A DNA stretch of 64,000 nucleotides from contig JAUNHH010000001.1 of the NCBI GenBank assembly GCA_030524055.1, positions 1 through 64,000 on the forward strand, given 5' to 3'. The notes beneath the pieces were generated by a model. The model saw nothing but the letters and a program-made list of their open reading frames with translations. It searched no databases and was not told the DNA's origin. Both the position numbers and the translations under genes were made by a program. This document shows, piece by piece, positions 1-9,593 of this stretch. The stretch comes from Actinomycetaceae bacterium. GTDB lineage: Bacteria; Actinomycetota; Actinomycetes; Actinomycetales; Actinomycetaceae. Position 1 is the stretch's first letter, and the number at the start of each line of letters is the position of its first letter.

Positions 1-1004
1 GTTTCCCCCGCACCTGCGGGGATGATCCTCTGCCGCGATGACGAATTGGTAATGACCGACAGTTTCCCCCGCACCTGCGGGGATGATCCGGTGGCCTCTA
101 CGCCCTGCCCTAAGCGCTTCTCGTTTCCCCCGCACCTGCGGGGATGATCCGCACATTCTGCTCTAGTATGCAAGTCACTCCCCGTTTCCCCCGCACCTGC
201 GGGGATGATCCCATGCGCACTCTGACAGAAGCCGCCGGGTACTCGTTTCCCCCGCACCTGCGGGGATGATCCCCATCAAGCTCACAATCCCCGACGGCAC
301 CATTCGTTTCCCCCGCACCTGCGGGGATGATCCGCGCACACAGCAGGACAAAGTCAGCGACCATGTGTTTCCCCCGCACCTGCGGGGATGATCCGATTTC
401 GGGGTCTCCTACGGTGCGGCAGCCAGCGTTTCCCCCGCACCTGCGGGGATGATCCGCCTTTCATCTTGCCGATTGCTTAGTTCACGCGGTTTCCCCCGCA
501 CCTGCGGGGATGATCCCGCTGGCCTTGCCAGCATTGCCCGCGTTGCTGGGTTTCCCCCGCACCTGCGGGGATGATCCGTTCCCGGTCCCACCGGTCACCG
601 TCCCAATAGTGTTTCCCCCGCACCTGCGGGGATGATCCGAGAAGCTACAGGGCAGCTTCAAGGACCTCGCGGTTTCCCCCGCACCTGCGGGGATGATCCG
701 GTTTCGGTGGTGAGTTTGCCGCCTGGGGTGAGGTTTCCCCCGCACCTGCGGGGATGATCCCAGCTTCACGCCCTTGGCGGATGAGGTCATTCAGTTTCCC
801 CCGCACCTGCGGGGATGATCCGTGAGATAGGACCGTGCAGGCCCCGTCGGTCGCGTTTCCCCCGCACCTGCGGGGATGATCCCACTCCCTTCTCAGGCCA
901 AAGGTAAGGGGCCAGGTTTCCCCCGCACCTGCGGGGATGATCCCCGTCAATATCGACGCCGTTAAAGTCGGCACCCGTTTCCCCCGCACCTGCGGGGATG
1001 ATCC
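1..1004 (+). CRISPR. Type I-E-like CRISPR array (partial, 17 repeats, 16 spacers in window)
   Basis: Seventeen 28-bp repeats start at 1, 62, 123, 184, 245, 306, 367, 428, 489, 550, 611, 672, 733, 794, 855, 916 and 977, an exact 61-bp period with 33-bp spacers. Each repeat begins GTTTCCCCCGC and ends GCGGGGATGATCC; the two GC-rich arms form the short hairpin of type I-E repeats. By analogy with E. coli I-E repeats (GAGTTCCCC...GGGGATAAACC) transcription should run left to right, with the leader and cas genes to the left of the window. The base after each repeat varies (T, G or C). All repeats are intact up to the trailer end at 1004, so decay starts abruptly after it. No cas gene is visible here. 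Confidence 0.97.
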
Positions 1005-1391
1005 CAAAGCTGGTACATCCAGCGTTTTTCCTCACTGAGGGCTGGGGAGATCCAGCGCTCATGCGGCAATATCGATGGGGTCAGCCATGACCGAGCATCC
1101 TCAGTGGACCCTGTGTGCAGCAGGCGATACCTCATGACTCATACTCCCTAAAACCAAGCTCCGAGCACTCCCCCCATATCTGGTGTACCGGGTAGACCAT
1201 GAGGATAGGGGATACTTAGATAGCGAGACTATCCTAGGGAAGTTCAACCCTAAAAGCACTCCCCTATGGAAGCTTCGCCTGGTCTATCGGGTATGGCCGG
1301 ACCGATCTCTAGATCTCGGACCTACCACTATAGTGGTCCCGCTAGCTACTCAGGACCGATCACATACACCTCACCTCCGAAATGCCCAAGC
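1005..1391. other. Foreign-looking DNA between intact and decayed CRISPR repeats
   Basis: This is the first part of the 843-bp segment between the last intact repeat (1004) and the first decayed one (1848). It is rich in CTA, TAG and CTAG words, unlike the flanking chromosome. It holds a perfect 14-bp palindrome ACCACTATAGTGGT (1325-1338), a near-palindrome around 1299-1322, and a direct repeat GGACCGATC near 1299 and 1353, which look operator-like. A 70-codon open frame (1183-1395, first residues MYRVDHEDRGYLD) covers it and ends in TGA overlapping the GTG start of the next ORF. Whether it is translated is unclear. Confidence 0.4.
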
Positions 1392-1823
1392 GTGACTAGA
1401 CAATACATCTCACGCCCCGCCCTAGCCGCTATCCGCGCTGGTCTGATCAATCAGGGCATCTCGCCAATAGCGGCAGATCAGGCCGCCGCTACCCTCGCGC
1501 GCGTCATCTCCGGCTCACGTGGGCATCATCTGCCCGCGCCTGACCAGACTATCCGCGTGCCCGTGACGCCTACAGCCACCGCGTCCATCTACTACTACCC
1601 TCACCGCGGCTGGAGGCTAGCAGAGATCACCGCGCCTGACTCGCCACCTACGTATCTCGCGCGCTGGATAGTACCGAATCCGCGGCGGCGCCTCACGCTC
1701 ACGCCGCTAGCTCACGGACTGGTATCAGTCCAGCTAGGCCGCACCGCTGAGGTAGGTACGCTCTCGGAGGACGGCACTCTTATTATCGATATACCCGACC
1801 ACTCAGACCTGGAGGATATCTAG
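1392..1823 (+). CDS. Hypothetical protein inside the interrupted CRISPR locus
   Basis: A 143-residue protein is predicted from GTG at 1392. The GTG overlaps the TGA of the upstream frame (GTGA), suggesting coupling, and there is no clear Shine-Dalgarno. An in-frame ATG at 1266 would give 185 residues, but its extra part lies over palindromic DNA. The protein begins VTRQYISRPALAAIRAGL, has an alanine-rich helical N-terminal third, a Tyr/Pro/Arg-rich middle (SIYYYPHRGWRLAEI) and an acidic tail (DIPDHSDLEDI). I recognise no family. Its place between repeats and its unusual codon use (ATA and CTA frequent) point to phage or plasmid origin. It could be cargo of an insertion; an anti-CRISPR role is only speculation. 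Confidence 0.55.
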   Translation: MTRQYISRPALAAIRAGLINQGISPIAADQAAATLARVISGSRGHHLPAPDQTIRVPVTPTATASIYYYPHRGWRLAEITAPDSPPTYLARWIVPNPRRRLTLTPLAHGLVSVQLGRTAEVGTLSEDGTLIIDIPDHSDLEDI

Positions 1824-1847
1824 ACATGGCCCCCGAATCTCTCGCCC

Positions 1848-2178
1848 GTTTCCCCCAAACCTGCGGGGATGATCCGGACGGCACGATCTGACAGTCGCAA
1901 TCATGATGGTTTCCCCGCATGGGCGAGGATCTTCCGGATAGTGATTGGGCAGGGCTTCGAGGATGTCGGCTTCCCCCGCGAAGGCGGGGATGATCCGGTC
2001 GCGAAGTCAATCTTGCCTTCGGAGACCATGTTTCCCCCGCGCCTGCGGGGATGATCCTTTTATCAGAGGAGATGGCTACTGATTCCCAGCCTGTCCCCCG
2101 CATAAGCGGGGATGATTCTTGTTTTTGCGTGCTGCTGGTCGCACTGACCGCGTTTCCCTGCATCTACGGGAATGATTC
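1848..2178 (+). CRISPR. Decayed CRISPR remnant, six degenerate repeats
   Basis: Diverged copies of the intact repeat lie at 1848-1875, 1909-1935, 1969-1996, 2030-2057, 2091-2118 and 2152-2178, spaced 60-61 bp. The 2030 copy differs at one base and the 1848 copy at two; the others carry several changes, and the 1909 and 2152 copies are one base shorter. The stem arms survive in most of them, for example CCCCGC and GCGGGG around a changed loop at 2091. The phase and orientation match the array at 1-1004, so this is most simply its oldest trailer end, cut off by the 843-bp segment. Confidence 0.88.
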
Positions 2179-2280
2179 ACAAAAATCAACTCACTGCACA
2201 CAAAGGAGCAGGACCTCCCAGTCTAAATATGCCAATGAGCAGAATCCTCCACTCGACTTATTTAACGCGATGAGAATTTT

Positions 2281-2868
2281 CTACATCCTCTCACCGTCGG
2301 AATTAATAATTGGCTGACATTCCGGTCCAGTTATTACCAGCCCGGAGGGAATTTCACCGATTTCTGCACGCACCTCATCCACATTATCGGCGTAATATAC
2401 AACGGTTCCAGCTGGAATATCTAGGCAATACGGATTCTCTCGCTCCTCAGGGCCACGCCCAATGACTATTCTTTGAGTCCCCGAGGGCGGGGCTTGCTCT
2501 AATAAATTCCAGGCTTGATCGCTATAGGGCCCATCTGCACTCTCATAATGAGTACCTACTGGCACGGGATTTCCATTCCAGTCAAAATCAACGCTGAATG
2601 GCGAATCAACACTCCGGCTCCAATAGTCAATAATTTCGCGCGCTACAGCTAATTCTTCGACCTCGCCAACAAGTTTCGCTTGGCTCCCTAGCCCTCCACC
2701 CTGCGATTCAATAGTCACGCCAATTCCAGAGTGATTACTTTCTGTCCATTCCTTCGCAGAGTCAAGCTCCTCCCGATCCTGTAGCATCTGTGCACACCCA
2801 GACACTAGACCGATAACTAGCAGCGAAGCCAACCCTGCGGCAGCAATCTGCCGGATCTTCCTAGGCAT
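2281..2868 (-). CDS. Putative lipoprotein
   Basis: This 195-residue exported protein has a basic N-terminus (PRKIRQ), a hydrophobic stretch and a lipobox LVSGC at residues 21-25, so the cysteine should be lipidated after signal peptidase II cleavage. Two ATGs are adjacent; the second (2868) is preferred because AAGGGG lies too close to the first (2871). The mature part is acidic and mixed, with no catalytic motif I can name; segments such as ELAVAREIIDYWSRSVDSPFSVDFDW suggest an alpha/beta domain. It lies 62 bp downstream of the barstar gene on the same strand. A link to barstar or the cell envelope cannot be shown. Confidence 0.8.
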   Translation of the reverse strand: MPRKIRQIAAAGLASLLVIGLVSGCAQMLQDREELDSAKEWTESNHSGIGVTIESQGGGLGSQAKLVGEVEELAVAREIIDYWSRSVDSPFSVDFDWNGNPVPVGTHYESADGPYSDQAWNLLEQAPPSGTQRIVIGRGPEERENPYCLDIPAGTVVYYADNVDEVRAEIGEIPSGLVITGPECQPIINSDGERM

Positions 2869-2932
2869 CATGTCCCCTTTGCACAGAGCCTCTTATCGAG
2901 AGTCTACTCCCACACCAGCAGCAGCACCCGTT

Positions 2933-3286
2933 TCACACCAGCATTATTTCTACCCTCGCTTCGGGTTCAATATTTTCCCAATGGTCCATCCACAATTCGA
3001 TAGCGCCACTGAGCCTGCTCCATAATCGCGGCTGCTTTTCTTTTAGCCGGTCACAGCCAGCAATAGCAATGCGCACGTGCCCACCGCCCTTGTGGTCACC
3101 CGCGCACACATCGTCTCTCACCCACGACAAATCCCGCATACACTCATCCAACGCATCCCAGTTATGCCCGAAATAGTCGGGAAAGGCCAGCTCCGCCGCA
3201 AAATAACTAAAAAGCTGCCGCTCGCTGCGAATACCCCCAACATTCAGGGAGTATTCCAGTCCGCCAGGCACCCGTCGGCCGCCCAC
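2933..3286 (-). CDS. Barstar-family ribonuclease inhibitor
   Basis: This 117-residue protein shows the barstar signature YFGHNWDALDECMRDLSW at about residues 38-55, where barstar carries the acidic helix that plugs the barnase active site. Length and predicted alternation of strands and helices fit the family (about 90-130 residues). Start is GTG at 3286, 21 bp after the guaB3 stop, so it is probably co-transcribed with guaB3. No barnase-like RNase or polymorphic toxin is encoded nearby, so the partner is either elsewhere or this is an orphan immunity gene. The family assignment is firm; the role is inferred from the family. Confidence 0.85.
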   Translation of the reverse strand: MGGRRVPGGLEYSLNVGGIRSERQLFSYFAAELAFPDYFGHNWDALDECMRDLSWVRDDVCAGDHKGGGHVRIAIAGCDRLKEKQPRLWSRLSGAIELWMDHWENIEPEARVEIMLV

Positions 3287-3307
3287 AGCGCTACCCCACC
3301 CAGCACA

Positions 3308-4432
3308 CTAACTCGGCTGATAGGGACTAACCACGACTTCCACCCGTTGCAGGTCTTTTACCTCCGAATATCCGGTAGATGCCATAGTCCGTTTCAGTGC
3401 GCCCACAAAATTCAGCGAGCCGTCCGCCCTCGTTGATGGGCCGTAGAGGATTTGCCGCATACTGCCTGATGTGCCCACAAAAACGCGCTGGCCACGCGGC
3501 ATATCCGGGTGGGTGGCTTCGCTTCCCCAATGCCATCCGCGCCCAGGCGCCTCCCCCGCGCGCGCTAGGGCCGCACCCAGCATGACTGCATCAGCCCCGC
3601 AGGCAATAGCGCGCGTTAAATCTCCGCTGCGGCCAATCCCGCCATCTGCAATAACGTGGACATACCGCCCACCCGACTCATCCATATAATCGCGCCTGGC
3701 CGCCGCCACATCGGCAATTGCCGTGGCCATTGGTGCGTGGACCCCTAAAGATTGGCGCGTTGAATGCGCCGCTCCCCCACCAAAGCCGACAAGAATTCCG
3801 GCCGCACCGGTACGCATTAAATGCAATGCGGCAGTGGTCGTCGAAACTCCGCCAACAATAACGGGCACATCCAGCTCGTAAATAAAGCGCTTCAGATTCA
3901 ATGGTTCAGCCCGGGAGGACACATGTTCGGCTGACACCGTTGACCCGCGAATCACAAAAAGATCGACGCCCGCATCCACGACATGGCGCCAATATTTTTG
4001 CGTCCGCTGCGGCGAAAGTTTGCCTGCAACAACAACGCCTGCGTCGCGAATTTGTGCCAAACGCGCAGTAATTAATTCCGGCTGAATAGGCTGAGAATAG
4101 ACCTTCTGCAAATAGGGAATGGATTCCTCCGATCCCATTGCAGATATTTCTTCGAGCAGCGGCTCAGGATTCTCATAGCGCGTCCATAGGCCATCTAAAT
4201 CTAAAACGCCAATTCCCCCGAGTCGCCCAAATTCGATAGCCGTTTCGGGGGACATTACTGAATCCATTGGGGCGGCCATAATCGGAATATCGACATGGTG
4301 AGCATCAATTTGCCACCCCACATTTACGTCCTCAGGATCACGGGTCCGCCTCGCCGGCACCAACGCAATATCGTCTAAAGAGTAGGCGCGCCGCCCTCGT
4401 TTACCGCGTCCGATTTCGATTTCATTGCTCAC
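3308..4432 (-). CDS. guaB3: GuaB3-type IMP dehydrogenase family protein
   Basis: A 374-residue IMPDH/GMP-reductase TIM barrel without CBS domains. It begins with a short lead (EIEIGRGKRGRRAYSLDDIALVPARRTRDP) typical of the actinobacterial GuaB3 group. Later features are DIPIMAAPMDSV at the barrel start, the phosphate-binding VIADGGIGRSGDL and GADAVMLGAALARAGE. The canonical catalytic GSICTT loop of GuaB is not present; the equivalent stretch reads VGFGGGAAHSTR. Start is GTG at 4432. The true guaB lies 3.5 kb away (7976-9499). The exact reaction of GuaB3 in actinobacteria is less settled than that of GuaB, so a nucleotide-metabolism role is family-based. Confidence 0.9.
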   Translation of the reverse strand: MSNEIEIGRGKRGRRAYSLDDIALVPARRTRDPEDVNVGWQIDAHHVDIPIMAAPMDSVMSPETAIEFGRLGGIGVLDLDGLWTRYENPEPLLEEISAMGSEESIPYLQKVYSQPIQPELITARLAQIRDAGVVVAGKLSPQRTQKYWRHVVDAGVDLFVIRGSTVSAEHVSSRAEPLNLKRFIYELDVPVIVGGVSTTTAALHLMRTGAAGILVGFGGGAAHSTRQSLGVHAPMATAIADVAAARRDYMDESGGRYVHVIADGGIGRSGDLTRAIACGADAVMLGAALARAGEAPGRGWHWGSEATHPDMPRGQRVFVGTSGSMRQILYGPSTRADGSLNFVGALKRTMASTGYSEVKDLQRVEVVVSPYQPS

Positions 4433-4445
4433 GTGAACGATCCTA

Positions 4446-4521
4446 GAACGAGGGCGGGGCTGCGCCTAGTTGGCGGGGCCGGATCAACGCAATGCGCTGA
4501 TGGTGCCACTCCGACCCCGCC
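4446..4521. repeat. Structured intergenic repeat, copy A
   Basis: It lies between the mmpL and guaB3 genes. Positions 4446-4503 match 7018-7075 at 51 of 58 bases. Both copies begin with GAACGAGGGCGGGGCTGCGCC, hence with the overrepresented 12-mer (4448-4459), and both contain a stem around CGCAATGCGCT. In this copy GGCGGGG (about 4472) can also pair with CCCCGCC (about 4515). It may end mmpL transcription or be a REP/MITE-like element. Confidence 0.75.
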
Positions 4522-4541
4522 CGCTTCTGATGGGTCCTTTC

Positions 4542-6692
4542 TTAGCGGACCTTCTTCCCTGGCCACCACCAATTCGCTTCTCCCATAACCTTCATGGCGG
4601 TCGGCAGTAATACCAACCTCAAAAGCGTGGCATCCAGAGCAATCACCAACGCCATCCCAATAGCCAGCATCTTCAAATAGGCAATCGACGAGGTGAGATA
4701 CACGAGGAAGGAGGCGGCAAGAATACCCGCAGCTGCCGTCACCAGCGGGGCCGAACGGTCAAGTCCAATCGCCACGGAATCGTCAAGGTTTTTCCCCTTC
4801 CGATGCTCATCAAAGATACGCAGGATCAGCAGCACCTCGTAGTCCATTGACAGCCCAAAAGCCAGGCAGGTCATGAGAATCGGAATCGACAAGTCGAGGG
4901 TTCCTGTTGGCGTTACCCCTATTAGCGAGGCAAAATTGCCTTCCTGGAAAACAAAGACCATCACGCCACCAAGAATCGACAGTGATGCGACATTCAGCGC
5001 TGCCGCTTTGAGGGGCAAAACAATGGTGCGGGTGGCCGCAATCAGCACCACGGTACTGGCGACAAGTAGGGTCAACAGCACCAAGGGCAAGCGCTCCGCC
5101 AAAGCCTGACGATAGTCCGCGAGCTCCGCGGGATATCCGCCGACCACCATTCCTTCAGGAGGCGGAATTTGCCGCACCTCGGCGACAAGCCCATAGGGGT
5201 CCGTTTCCATACGTTCTTCGGTCGGAACAATAATCCGCGTCACGTCAACGGGAACGCCCTGCTGAACGGGCTCCACCACCTGCGCAACACCAGGAATCTG
5301 CGCAAGACGCTGACTGTAGGTCGCGATAGCTCCCTCGTCGCCTCCATGTCCTGACCCGGGCGCGCTCCCGCCCTCGCGATTAATCACCAATAGCATGTCA
5401 TCGACATCTGCACTATAGGTGTCGCGCAGAGTTTGAGTCACTACCCGGCTGGTCGCATCGGGTGGCAAAATCCTGTCATCAGGCGGGCCAATGCGAATAC
5501 CTGTCAGCGGCGCGGCAAAGACAGTCACAACGGCGATACCCAGAACGAGATAGATGACGGGGTGTTTCATTGTGGCGCGCGCTGCCCGCCCAAAAATTCC
5601 CTCATGCTGCGGATCACGCACCACACGTGAATCCACCCACCTGCCCACAACCGCCAAAAGGGCTGGCATCACAATAATCGCCAGCAGTGTGGCCACCACA
5701 ACCACAGCCATTCCGGCATAGGCAAGTGAGCGCAGGAAAGAAAAAGGCAGTAGCACCATTGACGCCAATGCCACCACAACGGCTGCCGCAGAAACAACCA
5801 CGGTATGGCCTGCTCCGCGAAGAGCTTCCACTGGCGCTTCAGTCAGGGAGATTCCCTCCGCCCTGGCCTCGCGGTAGCGCGCAATAACGAAAAATCCGTA
5901 ATCCACGCCCAAGGCAATCCCCATGATGAGCACCAGATTCGCCGCGAAGGTGGACATTTCAACAATCGCCGCCAGGCCTCGCACAATTGCGAGGGATCCA
6001 ATGACAGAGACAATCCCTAACGCCAATGTGGTTGCAGCAGCCGCAAAACGACGGAGAATCAGGAGAAGCAGAAGGAAAACCCCGGGAATAATAATCGCCT
6101 CAGCCCGCACAAAGTCTGCTCGGGCCTGGTCTGCAGCCTGCCGGAAGACTTCTTCACTGCCGCCCACCTGGATCTCAATGGCACCGTGATTGCCGTCCAA
6201 TTCGGGCGAGAGTGAATCAAGGAGGGTGCGTGTGCGCGTTGGATCACCCACCAGGCGCGCCATAATCAGCGCAGATTCGCCATTATCAGCGGCTAAAAGT
6301 GCCCATTCCCCGGCAGACCAGTAGGAAAAGACGTCCTCGACTCCCGCAGTTGAGCGCAACGTTTCTTCAATCTGCCCGGCGGCCTCTTTGACTTCCGGAT
6401 CGCCGAGAGTTTTGCCCTGGGCAGGGCGCACAAGAAGTGTCAGATTAGGCCGGCCAGTGCCGCGCTGGGCAAGTTGCTCGGCCGCTTCAACAGAGGGTGA
6501 GCCAGGGACTTCAAAACGTGCGAGCTGTAAAGCAGACAGTGCTCCGGCAGCCACAATGGCACTCACCACTGTCACTAGCGCAGTCACCACAAGCACTGAA
6601 CGGCGATAACGAATAGACCACCGCGCAATTGCGGTCAGGATTTTCTCGATTCTACCGACAGGCGCTTCTGAGGTATTTCCATGAGCAGGCAT
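4542..6692 (-). CDS. MMPL family RND-type transporter
   Basis: A 716-residue inner-membrane transporter with the duplicated MMPL layout. TM1 is at about residues 33-58, followed by an extracellular loop, then five TMs, a second loop around 400-510 and six more TMs. Each half carries the conserved proton-relay region, GIALGVDYGFFVIARYREAR in the first and LAFGLSMDYEVLLILRIFDE in the second. Such proteins export lipids, siderophores or drugs with proton motive force; the substrate is not evident and no lipid or NRPS genes lie nearby. ATG at 6692 is preceded by AGGA. It stands alone, with a 428-bp AT-richer upstream region and structured repeats on both sides. Confidence 0.93.
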   Translation of the reverse strand: MPAHGNTSEAPVGRIEKILTAIARWSIRYRRSVLVVTALVTVVSAIVAAGALSALQLARFEVPGSPSVEAAEQLAQRGTGRPNLTLLVRPAQGKTLGDPEVKEAAGQIEETLRSTAGVEDVFSYWSAGEWALLAADNGESALIMARLVGDPTRTRTLLDSLSPELDGNHGAIEIQVGGSEEVFRQAADQARADFVRAEAIIIPGVFLLLLLILRRFAAAATTLALGIVSVIGSLAIVRGLAAIVEMSTFAANLVLIMGIALGVDYGFFVIARYREARAEGISLTEAPVEALRGAGHTVVVSAAAVVVALASMVLLPFSFLRSLAYAGMAVVVVATLLAIIVMPALLAVVGRWVDSRVVRDPQHEGIFGRAARATMKHPVIYLVLGIAVVTVFAAPLTGIRIGPPDDRILPPDATSRVVTQTLRDTYSADVDDMLLVINREGGSAPGSGHGGDEGAIATYSQRLAQIPGVAQVVEPVQQGVPVDVTRIIVPTEERMETDPYGLVAEVRQIPPPEGMVVGGYPAELADYRQALAERLPLVLLTLLVASTVVLIAATRTIVLPLKAAALNVASLSILGGVMVFVFQEGNFASLIGVTPTGTLDLSIPILMTCLAFGLSMDYEVLLILRIFDEHRKGKNLDDSVAIGLDRSAPLVTAAAGILAASFLVYLTSSIAYLKMLAIGMALVIALDATLLRLVLLPTAMKVMGEANWWWPGKKVR

Positions 6693-7120
6693 GGAACAAA
6701 TCCTAGGGAAAATATGGCGCTAAGCAATTCGAATCCTATGGCATTTATCTCCGAATATTAATGCGCAGAATTCTCACTTTCCGCGAGATAATAGGGGTAT
6801 TTTTTCTTCCAACAGAAGGGGAAAGTGAACTTTGATCACACTTCGTTTCCGCCTATATATACAGCATTTCCGGCCGTCACTACTACAATACACCACAATT
6901 CAGATAACGCAACTGGCAAATGCGACAAAAGCGGAGAAATCACAGAAGAAAATAGGCGTTAGCGTGCCTGGGAAATAAAAGGAAGGAGGTGACGATAAAG
7001 GGCATTGTGCCAATCATGAACGAGGGCGGGGCTGCGCCTCGTTGGCGGGGGTGGATTAGCGCAATGCGCTAATGCGCCCCCGCATCTCCAAATGTGGGAG
7101 CTATAAGGGACACTAGAGTC
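6693..7120. other. Divergent intergenic region between mmpL and exonuclease
   Basis: The 428 bp are AT-richer than the genes and should hold the divergent promoters of mmpL (minus) and the exonuclease (plus). Near 6980 there is an unusually strong ribosome-binding-like word GGAAGGAGGTGAC. A GTG within it (6989) opens a short frame that reads through repeat copy B to a TAA near 7069; I see no protein family in it. No other gene is apparent. Confidence 0.5.
7018..7083. repeat. Structured intergenic repeat, copy B
   Basis: Second copy of the element at 4446-4521, 88 percent identical over 58 bases, in the same orientation on the other side of mmpL. It contains the exact 12-mer ACGAGGGCGGGG (7020-7031), a perfect stem ATTAGCGCA/TGCGCTAAT around a single base, and an outer stem GCGGGGG/CCCCCGC. 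It lies just before the exonuclease ribosome-binding site. Confidence 0.75.
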
Positions 7121-7870
7121 ATGTCGAGCAGCGCCCCTTCTTTTACGGACCTCCCCTGGTTGGGTTTTGACACTGAAACCACCGGGGTCAATATTCATCA
7201 TGACCGTCTTGTTACTGCTGCCCTTGTCTTACGCAGGGGCGGCGCTCACCCCGCTGGCCCTGATTTAGTGCGCACCTGGCTGGCAGACCCGGGCGTCCCC
7301 ATTCCTGAAACAGCCACTGAAGTCCACGGGATTTCCACCGAATACGCCCAGGCACATGGCCGCCCAGTCAAGGAAGTTCTGGAGGAAGTGGCCGCCACTT
7401 TGGTGGATCATTGGCACAGGGGTTTTCCGGTGGTTGCTTTTAATGCGACCTACGATCTGTCCCTGATGGAGGCCGAACTTTCGCGTCATGGCCTGCCGAC
7501 CTTAACCCAGCGCCTGGGCCACTCCCCCGCCCCGATTATTGATCCACTGACTTTAGATCGGGCGTTGGATCGTTACCGTAAGGGCAAAAAGACTCTGCTT
7601 TTAATGGCGCCCGTGTATGGGGTAGATGCGGAAGAAAATGCCCATACCGCTGAAGTTGATGTGGCAATGACACTTGATGTGTTGGCGGGGATGGCACAGG
7701 TGCACGCGCAGAAAATTGGCTCCCTCTCAGCCCAGGAGTTACACGATTATCAGATCAGCGCCCATATCGCTTGGGCCGAAGACTTCGAGCAATTCCTGCG
7801 CAGAAAGAATCCTGATGCCCATATTTCCAGGGCATGGCCATTGGAAAAGGCCACTCACAACACACCCTGA
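7121..7870 (+). CDS. DnaQ-like 3'-5' exonuclease (DEDDh)
   Basis: A 249-residue exonuclease of the DNA polymerase III epsilon superfamily. ExoI is GFDTETTGVN (Asp, Glu), ExoII is VAFNATYDLSLM (Asp), and ExoIII is HTAEVDVAMT with the His/Asp pair near residues 182-187, so all DEDDh metal and general-base residues are present. It is the stand-alone form without helicase or polymerase domains, common in actinobacteria, and probably acts in DNA or RNA trimming and repair. ATG at 7121 is chosen because TAAGGGA lies about 10 bases upstream; an in-frame GTG at 7094 has no comparable site. It converges on guaB with a terminator between them. Confidence 0.9.
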   Translation: MSSSAPSFTDLPWLGFDTETTGVNIHHDRLVTAALVLRRGGAHPAGPDLVRTWLADPGVPIPETATEVHGISTEYAQAHGRPVKEVLEEVAATLVDHWHRGFPVVAFNATYDLSLMEAELSRHGLPTLTQRLGHSPAPIIDPLTLDRALDRYRKGKKTLLLMAPVYGVDAEENAHTAEVDVAMTLDVLAGMAQVHAQKIGSLSAQELHDYQISAHIAWAEDFEQFLRRKNPDAHISRAWPLEKATHNTP

Positions 7871-7884
7871 GTGCACACAAAAGA

Positions 7885-7912
7885 GCCGCACCGGGATTCT
7901 TCCCGGTGCGGC
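7885..7912. terminator. Bidirectional terminator between exonuclease and guaB
   Basis: GCCGCACCGGGA and TCCCGGTGCGGC form a perfect 12-bp stem with a 4-base loop. It sits between the ends of two convergent genes (7870 and 7976) and could serve both strands. On the minus strand the hairpin is followed by CTTTTGTG. Confidence 0.85.
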
Positions 7913-7975
7913 CCCAGGGCGCGTCATCTAGATGCTGGCCCGCAGTCAGCGCTGCGCTGAGCGGCAGGGCAGCCT

Positions 7976-9508
<1,533 letters not shown>

Positions 9509-9593
9509 CTAGTCGCCCGCGGGCCCGCCATAATCCCCCTCATCCGCCTTGACCCCGCCCTCGTGGTCGATTCCACACGAGGACGAACCCATC

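Noticed and set aside
1024-1053. Possible further degenerate CRISPR repeat after the last intact one
   Set aside because: Only the ends resemble the repeat, it is 30 bp long and it is out of phase (expected at 1038), so chance likeness is more probable.
110-1062. Several minus-strand open frames with repeated peptides such as IIPAGAGET, DHPRRCGGN and SSPQVRGK
   Set aside because: They are translations of the CRISPR repeats in three frames; the 61-bp unit explains the periodic peptides.
6989-7069. Short frame behind a near-perfect Shine-Dalgarno before repeat copy B
   Set aside because: It runs through the structured repeat, has no family likeness, and copy A of the repeat is interrupted by stops in the same frame.
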